The notes beneath the pieces are model-generated. The model worked only from the letters and a program-made list of their open reading frames with translations. It searched no databases and was not told the DNA's origin. 64,000 nt of DNA from NCBI GenBank assembly GCA_021777535.1, contig JAJYDN010000002.1, positions 1 to 64,000 on the forward strand, written 5' to 3'. Origin of the DNA: Pseudomonadota bacterium (GTDB taxonomy: Bacteria; Pseudomonadota; Gammaproteobacteria; Acidiferrobacterales; Acidiferrobacteraceae). Position numbers and translations under genes: made by a program. Below are positions 49,894-58,840 of the stretch, piece after piece (the first letter of the stretch is position 1; each line of letters begins with the position of its first letter).

Positions 49894-50982
49894 GTGATCA
49901 TTTCCCGGGCGTTCTACCGCGAAGCTACCCAGACCACCCTGCTCGTCACCTTGACGTTCCTGAGCCTCTATGTGGTGGTGAGTCTCGTCAAGCTTTTGAG
50001 CGAGGCCGCCAACGGCCAGTTTCCTGCGCACATCGTCTTCCTGCTGCTCGGTCTCGAATTGTTGAAAAATCTGGCGATGATCCTGCCGCTTACGGTCTTC
50101 GTGGGGTTGTTGCTGGCCGTGGCCCGCTGGTACCGGGACAATGAGATCACCGTGCTCGCCGCCTGCGGCGTCGGTCTGGGCCAACTCTTGCGTCCGGCCT
50201 ACGTGTGGACCGCCGGGGTCGCCGCCCTGATCGCGGCGATCGCCTTTTATCTCGCGCCCATGGCGGCGCTTTTGCTGCACAAGGTGAAGGTGGAAAATAC
50301 CTCCGCCTATGCCGCCGGCATCATCCCGGGCCGCTTCAACCATACCCACAACGGCCGCGCGATCTTTTATGTGCAGAAGGTGGGGCCGCATGGCGAGCTC
50401 CACGATATCTTCGTGAGCGCCACCGAGTTCGGGAAAAGCGGTGTTCTGGTCGCCAAGCGCGGCTATGAATACAAGAACCCGCATACCGGCCTGCGTTTTC
50501 TGGTGCTGCTGAACGGGCGCCGCTATCAGGGTATCCCCGGGCAGGCCAATTTTCGCATCCTGCGCTACCGTACGTACGCCCTGCGCGTGCGCCGCCACCG
50601 CTTCACCACGCTGACTGCGGTTACCCATGATGAAGTGCCGACGCTTACGCTTTTGCATTCGAACCGGCCGCGCGCCATTGCCGAGTGGCAGTGGCGGCTG
50701 GCGCAGCCTCTTTCGCTCTTCATCCTGACGCCGCTTGCGCTGGTTTTCGCCTATACCGATTCGCGGCGGGGTGCGTTCGCCCCGCTCTTTGCCGCGGTGC
50801 TCACCTATTTTGCCTACGTGAATCTGCTCAGCATCGCGCATGCGCTGCTGGCGCGCGGGCAGATCCCGTCGATGGTCGGTCTGTGGTGGGTGCACGGCCT
50901 GTTTGCGCTGCTGGCCGCCTATCTGTTTGTTCGCCGCGTTCACGGCCGCTCACTGCTGCCGGTGACTTTCAGGCGCTCATGA
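49894..50982 (+). CDS. lptF: LPS export permease LptF
   Basis: A 362-residue inner-membrane subunit of the LptB2FG transporter that extracts lipopolysaccharide. There are three spans at the N-side (about 13-115) and three at the C-side, with a periplasmic beta-jellyroll in between. The start is GTG at 49894 (VIISRAFYREATQTTLLVTL), matching LptF N-termini; an upstream ATG at 49831 would add about 21 non-family residues. lptG follows with a 4-bp overlap. Confidence 0.9.
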   Translation: MIISRAFYREATQTTLLVTLTFLSLYVVVSLVKLLSEAANGQFPAHIVFLLLGLELLKNLAMILPLTVFVGLLLAVARWYRDNEITVLAACGVGLGQLLRPAYVWTAGVAALIAAIAFYLAPMAALLLHKVKVENTSAYAAGIIPGRFNHTHNGRAIFYVQKVGPHGELHDIFVSATEFGKSGVLVAKRGYEYKNPHTGLRFLVLLNGRRYQGIPGQANFRILRYRTYALRVRRHRFTTLTAVTHDEVPTLTLLHSNRPRAIAEWQWRLAQPLSLFILTPLALVFAYTDSRRGAFAPLFAAVLTYFAYVNLLSIAHALLARGQIPSMVGLWWVHGLFALLAAYLFVRRVHGRSLLPVTFRRS

Positions 50983-52034
50983 GAATCATCTACCGTTACG
51001 TGGCGCGGCGCCTTGTCATCAGCACGGGTCTTGTGCTGAGCCTTTTCGTCGGTCTCTTTTTGTTCTTCGATCTCGTCACGAAGATGGGCGAGGTAAGCCG
51101 CGGCGGCAGCCTTTATCAGGTGCTCGCCATGGTCGCCTTGAGTCTCCCGGGCAAGATCTCCACCCTCTTCCCGATGTCCGCCCTCGTCGGCGCGACGCTC
51201 GGTCTGTCGTCGCTTGCGATCGATGGTGAGCTCACGGCATTACGCGCGGCCGGTGTTTCGGTTACGCAGATCGCCTATGCGGCGTTGCGGGCCGCGCTCA
51301 TCCTCGCCCTGCTGGCGGCGGTTTTTGGCGACATGGTCGGGCCCAAGGCGGCATCCCTTGCGCGCAAGGAGGAGGCGAAGGCGGCCGGACTCGATGTCGC
51401 CCTCGGTCATGCGCAGGGCTTCTGGCTGCGGGAGGGCCGCAGTTTTGTCAATGTCGGCGATGTATTGCCCGATCTCACGATACTGCGTCTTACGGTCTAT
51501 CGTTTCCGGCAGGGCCATCTGAGCCGCGAGCTTTTTGCGCTGAGCGGCCGCTACGCGCATGGCCGCTGGCAGTTAAGCCATGTTGCGGAGACGCAATTCC
51601 TGAAGGGGCATCTCGTTGTGCACAGGAGCCGTCATGGCAGCTGGGCCGGCATCGCGCCAAGCCTGCTGTCGGTGTTTGCCGTCAATCCGCATGCGCTGTC
51701 GGTGTTCGACCTGTTCCGCTACATAAAGCACCTGCACCGCAACCACCAGGATACGGCCCGCTACGAGCTCGTGTTCTGGTACAAGTTGCTTGCGCCCATC
51801 ACGACGGCGGCCATGGTGCTCCTGGCCGTGCCCTTCGTCTTTCGCAATCCGCGCCACGGGGGGCTCGGATTCCGGCTGTTCATCGCCGTCGTGCTCGGTC
51901 TCATTTTTTACGTGTTCAACCGCGGTTTCGGTGATTTCAGTCTGCTTTATCACTTTCCGCCGCTGCTGGGGGCAATGGTACCGACGCTGATGCTGATTCT
52001 GGCGAGTCTGTGGCTGCTGCGGCGGGTCGGATAG
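50979..52034 (+). CDS. lptG: LPS export permease LptG
   Basis: A 351-residue partner of LptF. Six spans, a jellyroll domain in the middle (about 120-270) and family features: YVARRLVISTGLVLSLFVGLF at the start, then LALPGKI-like SLPGKISTLFPMSALVG. It overlaps lptF by 4 bp. The last 98 bp overlap the convergent RDD-family gene. Confidence 0.92.
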   Translation: MRIIYRYVARRLVISTGLVLSLFVGLFLFFDLVTKMGEVSRGGSLYQVLAMVALSLPGKISTLFPMSALVGATLGLSSLAIDGELTALRAAGVSVTQIAYAALRAALILALLAAVFGDMVGPKAASLARKEEAKAAGLDVALGHAQGFWLREGRSFVNVGDVLPDLTILRLTVYRFRQGHLSRELFALSGRYAHGRWQLSHVAETQFLKGHLVVHRSRHGSWAGIAPSLLSVFAVNPHALSVFDLFRYIKHLHRNHQDTARYELVFWYKLLAPITTAAMVLLAVPFVFRNPRHGGLGFRLFIAVVLGLIFYVFNRGFGDFSLLYHFPPLLGAMVPTLMLILASLWLLRRVG

Positions 52035-52521
52035 GGCGCGGCACGAACAGCACCCGGGTGCCGGTGAGCGTATCGTGCAGGGCCTGTTCGGGCCGATTCG
52101 CGAGCATCCAGAAATAAGCGACAAAGAACACGGCGAGAAGTGGTGCGGCGGCCGCCTGGTGGCCGGCGAACCATTGCCCGATGCCGGTCAGGAGCGCGGC
52201 AAACCACGCGGTGGCGAGCAGTGTCCGCGCGAGCGCCCGTTTCCAGCCAAGCGTCGCGCCGTTCGTGGTCACCACGCGCAGCCGCCAGGCCTGCATGCCG
52301 AGTGTCTGCCCGTTTTTGGTGCTGTAATGCACGAAATAGGCGAGAAACAGCGCGCCGAGCGATAGGTGGCCGATCAGGTGCATGGCCGCCGAATCCTTGC
52401 GGACGCCGACTACATAGAGGGCGATCGGCGCCATCGCGATCATCCACAAAGTAAGGAGCAGGAGGGCGTCGTAGAAATCGGCTGCGAAGCGCCGCCACAA
52501 GGCGGCGCCCGGACCGGGCAT
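51937..52521 (-). CDS. RDD-family membrane protein
   Basis: A 194-residue membrane protein of the RDD family. The RDD motif appears as LWRRFAADFYDALLLL, then a pair of spans, the family Q-T-x-G-M segment (NGQTLGMQAWRLRVV) and another two spans. The start at 52521 is assumed because it precedes the family N-terminus; no ribosome-binding site is visible, and an in-frame TTG 27 bp upstream is possible. The last 98 bp, an Ala/Pro/Ser-rich tail, run inside lptG on the other strand. Function is unknown; the lptFG-RDD arrangement is common. Confidence 0.8.
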   Translation of the reverse strand: MPGPGAALWRRFAADFYDALLLLTLWMIAMAPIALYVVGVRKDSAAMHLIGHLSLGALFLAYFVHYSTKNGQTLGMQAWRLRVVTTNGATLGWKRALARTLLATAWFAALLTGIGQWFAGHQAAAAPLLAVFFVAYFWMLANRPEQALHDTLTGTRVLFVPRPIRPAAAATDSPESASASVPLPPAAAESDKAD

Positions 52522-52778
52522 GCTGGTGTTTTTCGTGTCAGTGTTCAAACTGTAATCAATCCGAAGGAAACAAAGGAAGGTTGCCGCTGTCGAAGCGATC
52601 GTCAAAGGTTATGCACAGGTTTACGCACCGTTTCTGTCGATATCTCCGCCATGGACCCATACTATACACGCTCCGCGCTTTGCGATACCCTGCTTGACCC
52701 AATAAGCGGCGCACCTCGTGCGGGTTCTGGCCCGGTGCGTGTCTTCAGTTTGGCCTAAGCGGCGATCGGGGGCTTTAC

Positions 52779-54773
52779 ATGGCGTTGTCAGGCATTTCTT
52801 TCAATCTGATCGAGCTCGGGCATTTCGCTGCTTATCTGGCATTTTTCGTGGCGGTCGCGCAGGCCCTGGCGCCGATTGCGGCGCGCTATCTGAAGAGTGA
52901 AGGGCTGCGCGTCATCACCGTCAACGGCGCGCCGATCGTTTTCCTGCTGACGACGATCGGGGCATTGACCATCGTCAACGCCTTCATCACGAACAATTTC
53001 TCAGTGCTCTATGTGGCGCTGAATTCGAATACGCATCTGCCGCTTTTCTACAAGATTGCGGCCTTGTGGGGCGGCCATCGCGGTTCCCTGTATCTGTGGA
53101 TCTGGATGATGACAGCCTACTCTGCCGCCGTCGCCTACCACGGCCGGCGCCACTATCCGGACCGGATCGTCACGATCATGGCCGTGCAGGCGGCCCTCAT
53201 CGCGGGATTTTTTGGCCTGTCCCTGTTCATGTCCAGCCCCTTTACCCGCCTCTACCCGGTGCCACCGCAGGGCGCCAATCTGGATCCGCTGCTCCAGGAT
53301 CCGGGGATGGTCATCCATCCGCCGATGCTCTACATGGGATATGTCGGATTCTCCATCCCGTTTTCGTTCGCGATGGCCGCGCTGCTGACGCGCTGGAAGA
53401 GCGAACTCTGGGTTGGCCATATACGGCGCTGGTCGCTGTTTGCCTGGGGCTTTCTGACGGCCGGCATCGTGTTCGGCGCCTGGTGGTCGTATTACACGCT
53501 GGGATGGGGCGGATATTGGGGTTGGGATCCGGTCGAGAACGCCGCTTTCATGCCATGGCTCATGGGGACCGCCCTGATCCATTCCATCTCCGTGCAGGAA
53601 CGGCGCCGCATGCTGCACACCTGGAACATCTTCCTCATCATCACCACCTTCGCGCTGTCGCTGCTCGGCACTTTTCTCGTGCGCTCGGGCGTGCTGGCGT
53701 CGGTGCATGCCTTCGCGGCGGCGCCGGGGCAGGGCATCTACCTGCTGAGTTTCATGGTCGTTATCCTCATTCTCGCGTTCGGCCTGTTTCTGGCCCGCGG
53801 CGGCTACCAGCAGGTCGAGGAGTACTTCGTGTCGCCGATGTCCCGTGAGTCGCTCTACGTGTGGAACAACATCATCTTCACGGTGGCGGCGGCCTGCGTG
53901 CTTCTCGGAACACTCTATCCCCTCTTTTTGCAGGCGCTGACGGGCGCCCGGATCAGTGTGGGGCCACCGTACTTCGATCTCGTGATGGTGCCCATTTTCC
54001 TCGTGCTGCTGGTGGTGATGGGGCTCGGGCCGCTGGTGTCCTGGCGCAAGGCCAACATGGGCAAGCTAAAGGAACGGGTTGCCCTGCCGCTGGCCCTGGC
54101 GGTCGTTGCCGGAGGCGGGCTGGCATGGTATTGGGGGGCGGGTGCGTGGACGGCACCGGTGGCGGCCGGCGTCATCGTCTTCGTTGCTGTCACCATCGGG
54201 GCCAACGTCTGGCGGGCCGTGGCGCAGCGCAGGCTGGCCCAGCGCGAGAGCTGGGCTGTCGCGTTCAGCCGCGTCGTGCTGGGCAACCGCCGTCACTACG
54301 GCGGCATGATCGTGCATGCGGGTGTTCTCATCATAGCGGTAGGACTTGTCGGTTCCGGGCTCTTCAAGTCCAGCAAGCTCGTCATGATGGCGCCGGGCGA
54401 TGTCATGGTTCTCGCCCATGAGCGCGTCCAGTTCGATGGCGTGCGTCATATACGGGGTTCGGACTACACGGCGGTCCAGGGCCGGCTCACGGTCCTGAAC
54501 AACGGCGCGCAGTTGCGTCCCGAACAGCGGGTTTTCGATGCGAATCCCATGGAGGTGACGCGTCCGAGCGTGAATTCGACGCTGTTGCGCGATGTATACG
54601 TGGATATCGGTGACCACCATGCCGGCAAGTGGGAGATCCATCTTTTTGTAAATCCGCTGGTGAATTTCATATGGCTTGGCGGCGGCATCAGCATTTTCGG
54701 GCTGGTCTTTGCGTTGAGTGACGGATGGAAGCGGCGCGTGCGGGTGACGCAGGCGGCGTTGTCGACGCCATGA
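52779..54773 (+). CDS. ccmF: Cytochrome c heme lyase subunit CcmF
   Basis: A 664-residue polytopic membrane protein that receives heme from CcmE and, with CcmH and CcmI, joins it to apocytochromes. The Trp-rich heme-handling segment is GWGGYWGWDPVENAAFMPWL (about 234-253), and conserved His residues lie in the loops. At least 12 spans. It begins the maturation operon here, where E. coli places it sixth. The ATG at 52779 lacks a strong ribosome-binding site. Family assignment is certain. Confidence 0.96.
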   Translation: MALSGISFNLIELGHFAAYLAFFVAVAQALAPIAARYLKSEGLRVITVNGAPIVFLLTTIGALTIVNAFITNNFSVLYVALNSNTHLPLFYKIAALWGGHRGSLYLWIWMMTAYSAAVAYHGRRHYPDRIVTIMAVQAALIAGFFGLSLFMSSPFTRLYPVPPQGANLDPLLQDPGMVIHPPMLYMGYVGFSIPFSFAMAALLTRWKSELWVGHIRRWSLFAWGFLTAGIVFGAWWSYYTLGWGGYWGWDPVENAAFMPWLMGTALIHSISVQERRRMLHTWNIFLIITTFALSLLGTFLVRSGVLASVHAFAAAPGQGIYLLSFMVVILILAFGLFLARGGYQQVEEYFVSPMSRESLYVWNNIIFTVAAACVLLGTLYPLFLQALTGARISVGPPYFDLVMVPIFLVLLVVMGLGPLVSWRKANMGKLKERVALPLALAVVAGGGLAWYWGAGAWTAPVAAGVIVFVAVTIGANVWRAVAQRRLAQRESWAVAFSRVVLGNRRHYGGMIVHAGVLIIAVGLVGSGLFKSSKLVMMAPGDVMVLAHERVQFDGVRHIRGSDYTAVQGRLTVLNNGAQLRPEQRVFDANPMEVTRPSVNSTLLRDVYVDIGDHHAGKWEIHLFVNPLVNFIWLGGGISIFGLVFALSDGWKRRVRVTQAALSTP

Positions 54774-55255
54774 GGGTTTGGCTGGCACTGTGGTTGATGC
54801 TGGCGGCATCAGCGGTCCAGGCAGCGGGCACGGCGCAGACGGCAGCCCCGCAGGCGCCGACCGTCGTGCACGAAAGCGCGCTGCACCGGCGTGAGCGGGC
54901 GATCGCCAAGACGCTGCGGTGCACGGTATGTCAGGCCGAATCGCTGGCGGTATCGCAGGCGGGTCTTGCGCGGGATATGCGCAAGCTGATTACCGAAAAG
55001 CTCAAGCAAGGCGAGTCACCGGCGCAGATCCGCGCCTATTTCGTCAAGCGATACGGTGATTACATTCTTCTCAAGCCGCCTTTCGATCCTCTCGGAGCCA
55101 TATTGTGGGTCGCTCCGTTTGTCCTGTTCCTGGGCCTTGGAGGCGTGGCTTTCATTCTCATCCGTAGACGTTCGCGGGCGCCCGCACCACCCCCGGTGCC
55201 CCCTCTGGCGCCCGAAGAACAGGCACGGATCGATGCCCTTACGCGCCCGGAGTAG
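54770..55255 (+). CDS. ccmH: Cytochrome c maturation protein CcmH
   Basis: A 161-residue thiol protein with a signal anchor (1-20), a Cys pair in LRCTVCQ (C51, C54), the GLARDMRKLI helix, and a C-terminal membrane span (about 108-130). It reduces the apocytochrome CxxCH sulfhydryls together with CcmG. Many homologues have Pro between the Cys residues (CPVC); Thr is a mild change. It overlaps ccmF by 4 bp and ccmI follows after 2 bp. It is the short CcmH with CcmI as separate gene. Confidence 0.93.
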   Translation: MRVWLALWLMLAASAVQAAGTAQTAAPQAPTVVHESALHRRERAIAKTLRCTVCQAESLAVSQAGLARDMRKLITEKLKQGESPAQIRAYFVKRYGDYILLKPPFDPLGAILWVAPFVLFLGLGGVAFILIRRRSRAPAPPPVPPLAPEEQARIDALTRPE

Positions 55256-55257
55256 CT

Positions 55258-56181
55258 ATGCATAGCATTGTTTTGATGGCCGTTGCGCTGGTGGTGCTCG
55301 TCGGCTGGTTTTTGACGCGTCCCGTCAAGAACGGGCTCGCCGGCGGCGAGGAAAGTGTCGCTCTCGCCTATAGCCGCGGCGAACTGGTAAAGCAGATCCG
55401 GGAGCTCGATCAGGATCGCAGGGAAGGGCGCCTGGACGATGCAGTGGCCGTGGAGGAGCGCAAGCGCCTCGAGTATGAGCTTGCGCAGACCGTTTCACGG
55501 CTCGACCAGTTGACTGCTGCCGGCAAGACGGGTGGGACGCTGCAACTGCGGCACCGGGTGTTGGGCGCGGTGGCGGTCACGATGCTGCTCGTCGTCGTCG
55601 CCGGGGGGCTCGACTACCGGCAGAACGCGCCCGCGCTCGTCACCTTCGCGCATCTCAACGCGAACGGGCACGTGAACGGCCTGCATGGGCTGCCGCCGAT
55701 GGTGCTCAGCATGGTGAACAAGCTCAAGCGGCACCTGAAGTACCATCCGGATGATACCAACGGGTGGATCGAGCTTGCGCGCGCCAACATCGTTCTCGGA
55801 AACGTAACCGGTGCGCGTGGGGCCTACGCGAAGGCCTACAAGCTCGCGCCGGACGACCTGGACGTGCTCGCCAATTATGCGTGGCTGCTCTATACGGCCC
55901 ATCCGACGCAAACGACAGGCCTTGTCGACCATCTCTACCGCCAGCTGTATGCGCGCAATCCGCATCAACAGGATGCCCTCTGGTTCCTGGGCCTTGCCGC
56001 CTACCACAATGGCCACCTGAAACGAACCCTGAAGTACTGGATGCGGCTGCAAGACGAGCTGCCGCCTGGCAGCAAGGCCCGCGCCGGTGTCGAGAGCGCC
56101 ATCGCCAAGGTCCGCGCGCAACTTTTCGGTCCGGCCGCGTCCACCGCATCTGGCACCGCAGCACCGGTCCCGCATGACTGA
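55258..56181 (+). CDS. ccmI: Cytochrome c maturation protein CcmI (TPR)
   Basis: A 307-residue apocytochrome chaperone. Two spans (about 2-20 and 98-116), a cytosolic coiled segment (RELDQDRREGRLDDAVAVEE) and a periplasmic TPR domain (150-285; DTNGWIELARANIVLGN). It binds the C-terminal helix of apocytochromes and hands them to CcmFH. It overlaps ccmA by 8 bp. The last 30 residues are Ala/Ser-rich. Confidence 0.9.
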   Translation: MHSIVLMAVALVVLVGWFLTRPVKNGLAGGEESVALAYSRGELVKQIRELDQDRREGRLDDAVAVEERKRLEYELAQTVSRLDQLTAAGKTGGTLQLRHRVLGAVAVTMLLVVVAGGLDYRQNAPALVTFAHLNANGHVNGLHGLPPMVLSMVNKLKRHLKYHPDDTNGWIELARANIVLGNVTGARGAYAKAYKLAPDDLDVLANYAWLLYTAHPTQTTGLVDHLYRQLYARNPHQQDALWFLGLAAYHNGHLKRTLKYWMRLQDELPPGSKARAGVESAIAKVRAQLFGPAASTASGTAAPVPHD

Positions 56182-56818
56182 GCCCCTGTTTGCAGTCCGC
56201 GCCCTGAGCTGTGCCCGTGGTGACCGGGTGCTCTTCGGTGGCGTGTCTTTTGAATTGCGCGCCGGCGAGGCCCTGCATATCCGCGGCCCCAATGGCTACG
56301 GCAAGACCACGATGCTGCGTGCACTCTCCGGACTTGGGCGCCCGCTGCGGGGTGACATCCGGTGGCGCGGTGAGCGGGTGCGCGATCTGGGGGATGAGTT
56401 TTACGCGGAACTTGCCTACCTCGGGCACCTGAACGGCCTGCGCGAGGAACTTACGGCTGCGGAAAACGTGTGGACCTATGCGCGCACACACGGCGGGGCG
56501 GACTGTGACGGGAAGCAGGTCGATGCGGCCCTTGCGCGCGTGGGCCTCGCGGCAGCCGCCGAGCGGCCGGCCCGCCATATGTCGCAAGGACAGAAGCGCC
56601 GGCTTGCGCTGGCCTGTCTTTTGGTCGTCAACCGGCCGCTGTGGCTTCTGGATGAACCCTTCACGGCGCTCGATGTCGGATCCGTTGAGACACTGGTCAA
56701 TCTTATCGAGGAGCACCTGCGCGAGGGGGGGCTTGCGCTCATCATCTCGCATCAGGCGTTTGATTTGCCCGGTATCCGGAACTTCGATCTGGAACATTTC
56801 GTGCGGTCAAGACGATGA
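56174..56818 (+). CDS. ccmA: Heme-exporter ATP-binding protein CcmA
   Basis: A 214-residue ABC ATPase that drives CcmB/CcmC and release of holo-CcmE. Walker A is GPNGYGKTT (about 36-44), the ABC signature reads MSQGQKRRLALA, Walker B is LWLLDEPFTALD, and the switch is ISHQ, with Gln after His. It is the normal size. The start at 56174 overlaps the ccmI end, and the ccmB start overlaps the ccmA stop by 4 bp. Confidence 0.95.
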   Translation: MTEPLFAVRALSCARGDRVLFGGVSFELRAGEALHIRGPNGYGKTTMLRALSGLGRPLRGDIRWRGERVRDLGDEFYAELAYLGHLNGLREELTAAENVWTYARTHGGADCDGKQVDAALARVGLAAAAERPARHMSQGQKRRLALACLLVVNRPLWLLDEPFTALDVGSVETLVNLIEEHLREGGLALIISHQAFDLPGIRNFDLEHFVRSRR

Positions 56819-57498
56819 GAGGCTCCCTCCTTGGCGCCATGCGGGCGGTATTCATCCGCGAGCTTCTTCTGTTCTGGAGGCGGCGGACCGAGGTGGCGAA
56901 CATCCTCGTGTTTTTCGTGATCGTCACGACCTTGTTTCCGCTTGCGGTGGGCCCGGAGCGCCGGGAACTTGCGCATATTGCGCCAGGTGTCCTGTGGGTG
57001 GCGGCGTTGCTGGCGACGACATTGTCGCTGAATCAGCTGTTCATCATCGATTATACGGAGGGTAGCCTGGATCAGATGCTCCTCAGTCCCTATCCCCTCA
57101 CGGCGCTTGTTTTCGCGAAGCTTGCCGCTCACTGGGTGTTGACCGGGTTGCCGCTCGCACTGCTTTCGCCTTTGCTGGCGATACAGATGGCGCTGCCCGA
57201 CAAGGCAATGGGTACGCTCGTTCTGTCACTGCTTCTTGGCACACCCATACTGACGCTCATCGGCGCGATCCCGGCTGCGTTGACCCTGGGGGTGCGCGGT
57301 GGCGGCGTATTGGTTTCTCTGCTCGTTCTGCCGTTGTATACTCCTGTCTTGATTTTTGGTGCCGAGGCAGTGGCAGCAGCTGCCGGCCAGGAATTTGCGG
57401 CGACGGCCCACCTGTCGCTGCTCGCCGCTTTCCTGGTTCTGGCTCTGGCATTCGCGCCGCTTGCCTGCGCATCGGCTTTGAGGGTGTCGCTCGATTGA
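56815..57498 (+). CDS. ccmB: Heme-exporter permease CcmB
   Basis: A 227-residue membrane protein with six spans. The family start is MRAVFIRELLLFWRRRTEVAN. The middle loop has QLFIIDYTEGSLDQMLLSPYPL. It works with CcmA and CcmC. Overlaps of 4 bp at both ends tie it to ccmA and ccmC. Confidence 0.94.
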   Translation: MRGSLLGAMRAVFIRELLLFWRRRTEVANILVFFVIVTTLFPLAVGPERRELAHIAPGVLWVAALLATTLSLNQLFIIDYTEGSLDQMLLSPYPLTALVFAKLAAHWVLTGLPLALLSPLLAIQMALPDKAMGTLVLSLLLGTPILTLIGAIPAALTLGVRGGGVLVSLLVLPLYTPVLIFGAEAVAAAAGQEFAATAHLSLLAAFLVLALAFAPLACASALRVSLD

Positions 57499-58235
57499 TT
57501 AAGTACCTGCACAAGTACGGGGCGCCGAGGCGGTTCTACGCAATATCCGGGCGTGTCCTTCCCTGGTCCGCGGTGATTACCGTGATCCTCTTTGTTTCCG
57601 GCCTTTATCTCGGCCTGTACTGGGCCCCGCCGGATTATCAGCAGGGTGATGCCTACCGCATCATGTTCGTGCATGTGCCCAATGCATGGATGTCGATGAT
57701 GGCCTACATGGCGCTGGCCCTGTTCGCGGCGGCGGGCTACATCTGGAACATCCGTCTGGCCGACATACTTGCCAAATGCACGGCACCGCTTGGCGCCTCC
57801 TTTACGCTCTGCGCGCTCGTCACGGGTTCCATCTGGGGCAAACCCATGTGGGGAACCTGGTGGGTTTGGGACGCGCGCCTCACTTCGGAACTCGTGCTGT
57901 TCTTTCTGTATGTCGGCTATATGGCCGTACAGGCCAGCATCGAAGACCCGCGGCGGGCGGCCCATGCGAGCGCGATCGTCGCCATCGTGGGCGTCATCAA
58001 CGTGCCGATCATTCATTACTCGGTATACTGGTGGCACACCTTGCATCAGCCGGCGTCGATTACGCTGACGAATCAGCCGAAAATCTACATCACCATGTTG
58101 ATTCCGCTCATTGTCATGTCGCTTGCGTTCATGTTTTTCTATCTCACGATGCTGCTTGTGCGTGCGCGCAACGAGATTCTCGTCCGTGAGAAGGACAGGC
58201 AGTGGGTGCGGAATCTGGCGAGGAAGATCGTGTGA
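57495..58235 (+). CDS. ccmC: Heme-binding protein CcmC
   Basis: A 246-residue membrane protein with six spans and the Trp-rich motif WGTWWVWDARLTSELVLFF (about 117-135). Conserved His residues (FVHVPNAW, and IIHYSVYWWHTLHQP) hold heme that is loaded on CcmE. It begins with TTG at 57495 overlapping the ccmB stop; the following MIKYLHKYGAPRRFYAISG fits the family. Confidence 0.95.
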   Translation: MIKYLHKYGAPRRFYAISGRVLPWSAVITVILFVSGLYLGLYWAPPDYQQGDAYRIMFVHVPNAWMSMMAYMALALFAAAGYIWNIRLADILAKCTAPLGASFTLCALVTGSIWGKPMWGTWWVWDARLTSELVLFFLYVGYMAVQASIEDPRRAAHASAIVAIVGVINVPIIHYSVYWWHTLHQPASITLTNQPKIYITMLIPLIVMSLAFMFFYLTMLLVRARNEILVREKDRQWVRNLARKIV

Positions 58236-58402
58236 CCTGGTCTCAATTCTGGGCGATGGGCGGTTTCGGCGGCTATGTATGGAGCGCGTATGCCTTTACC
58301 GCGTTCATCGTGACCGTAAACACGGTGGCGCCGCTCTTGCGCCGGCGCGCTGTGCGCCGCCAGCTGCGGCGGGAGACGGAGCGCGGTGAGGAGGGACTGT
58401 GA
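58232..58402 (+). CDS. ccmD: Cytochrome c maturation protein CcmD
   Basis: A 56-residue single-span protein that stabilises CcmC-CcmE and helps to release holo-CcmE. It begins with GTG at 58232 overlapping the ccmC stop, has the family segment WAMGGFGGYVWSAYAFT, one span and a strongly basic tail (LLRRRAVRRQLRRE). It overlaps ccmE by 4 bp. Confidence 0.9.
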   Translation: MTWSQFWAMGGFGGYVWSAYAFTAFIVTVNTVAPLLRRRAVRRQLRRETERGEEGL

Positions 58403-58839
58403 AGCGGCAGAACAAGCGCCTGACATTCGTCGTCGTGGGTCTCGTGGCGGTCAGTCTGGCCACGTGGCTCATTCTGACGGCATTCCAGCACAACCTCGTA
58501 TTCTTCTATTCGCCCACGCAGGTACTCGAGGGCAAGGCGCCGATTCACCACGTTTTTCGCGTGGGCGGACTGGTCGAGCACGGCACCGTCCACAAGGATG
58601 GGCTGCGTGCGACATTCACCGTGACGGACCTGCGCCACAGTCTCGTGGTGCACTATGACGGCATCCTTCCCGACCTCTTCCGCGCCGGCCAGGGCGTGGT
58701 GGTGCAGGGGCGGTTTGCGGGCAACGATGTCTTCATGGCCACGCAGGTTCTTGCCAAGCATGGCGCCAATTACATGCCGCCCGAGGTCCAGGCCGAACTC
58801 AAGCATTCGCTGGCAATGAAAGCGAAAGGCAAGGCCTAG
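58399..58839 (+). CDS. ccmE: Heme chaperone CcmE
   Basis: A 146-residue periplasmic heme carrier anchored by an N-terminal span (8-28). It holds heme covalently through His121 in the motif KHGANYMPPE, with the companion Tyr125. The OB-fold strands precede it. GTG start overlapping ccmD. It is the His type (not the Cys variant) of CcmE. Confidence 0.95.
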   Translation: MKRQNKRLTFVVVGLVAVSLATWLILTAFQHNLVFFYSPTQVLEGKAPIHHVFRVGGLVEHGTVHKDGLRATFTVTDLRHSLVVHYDGILPDLFRAGQGVVVQGRFAGNDVFMATQVLAKHGANYMPPEVQAELKHSLAMKAKGKA

Positions 58840-58840
58840 C

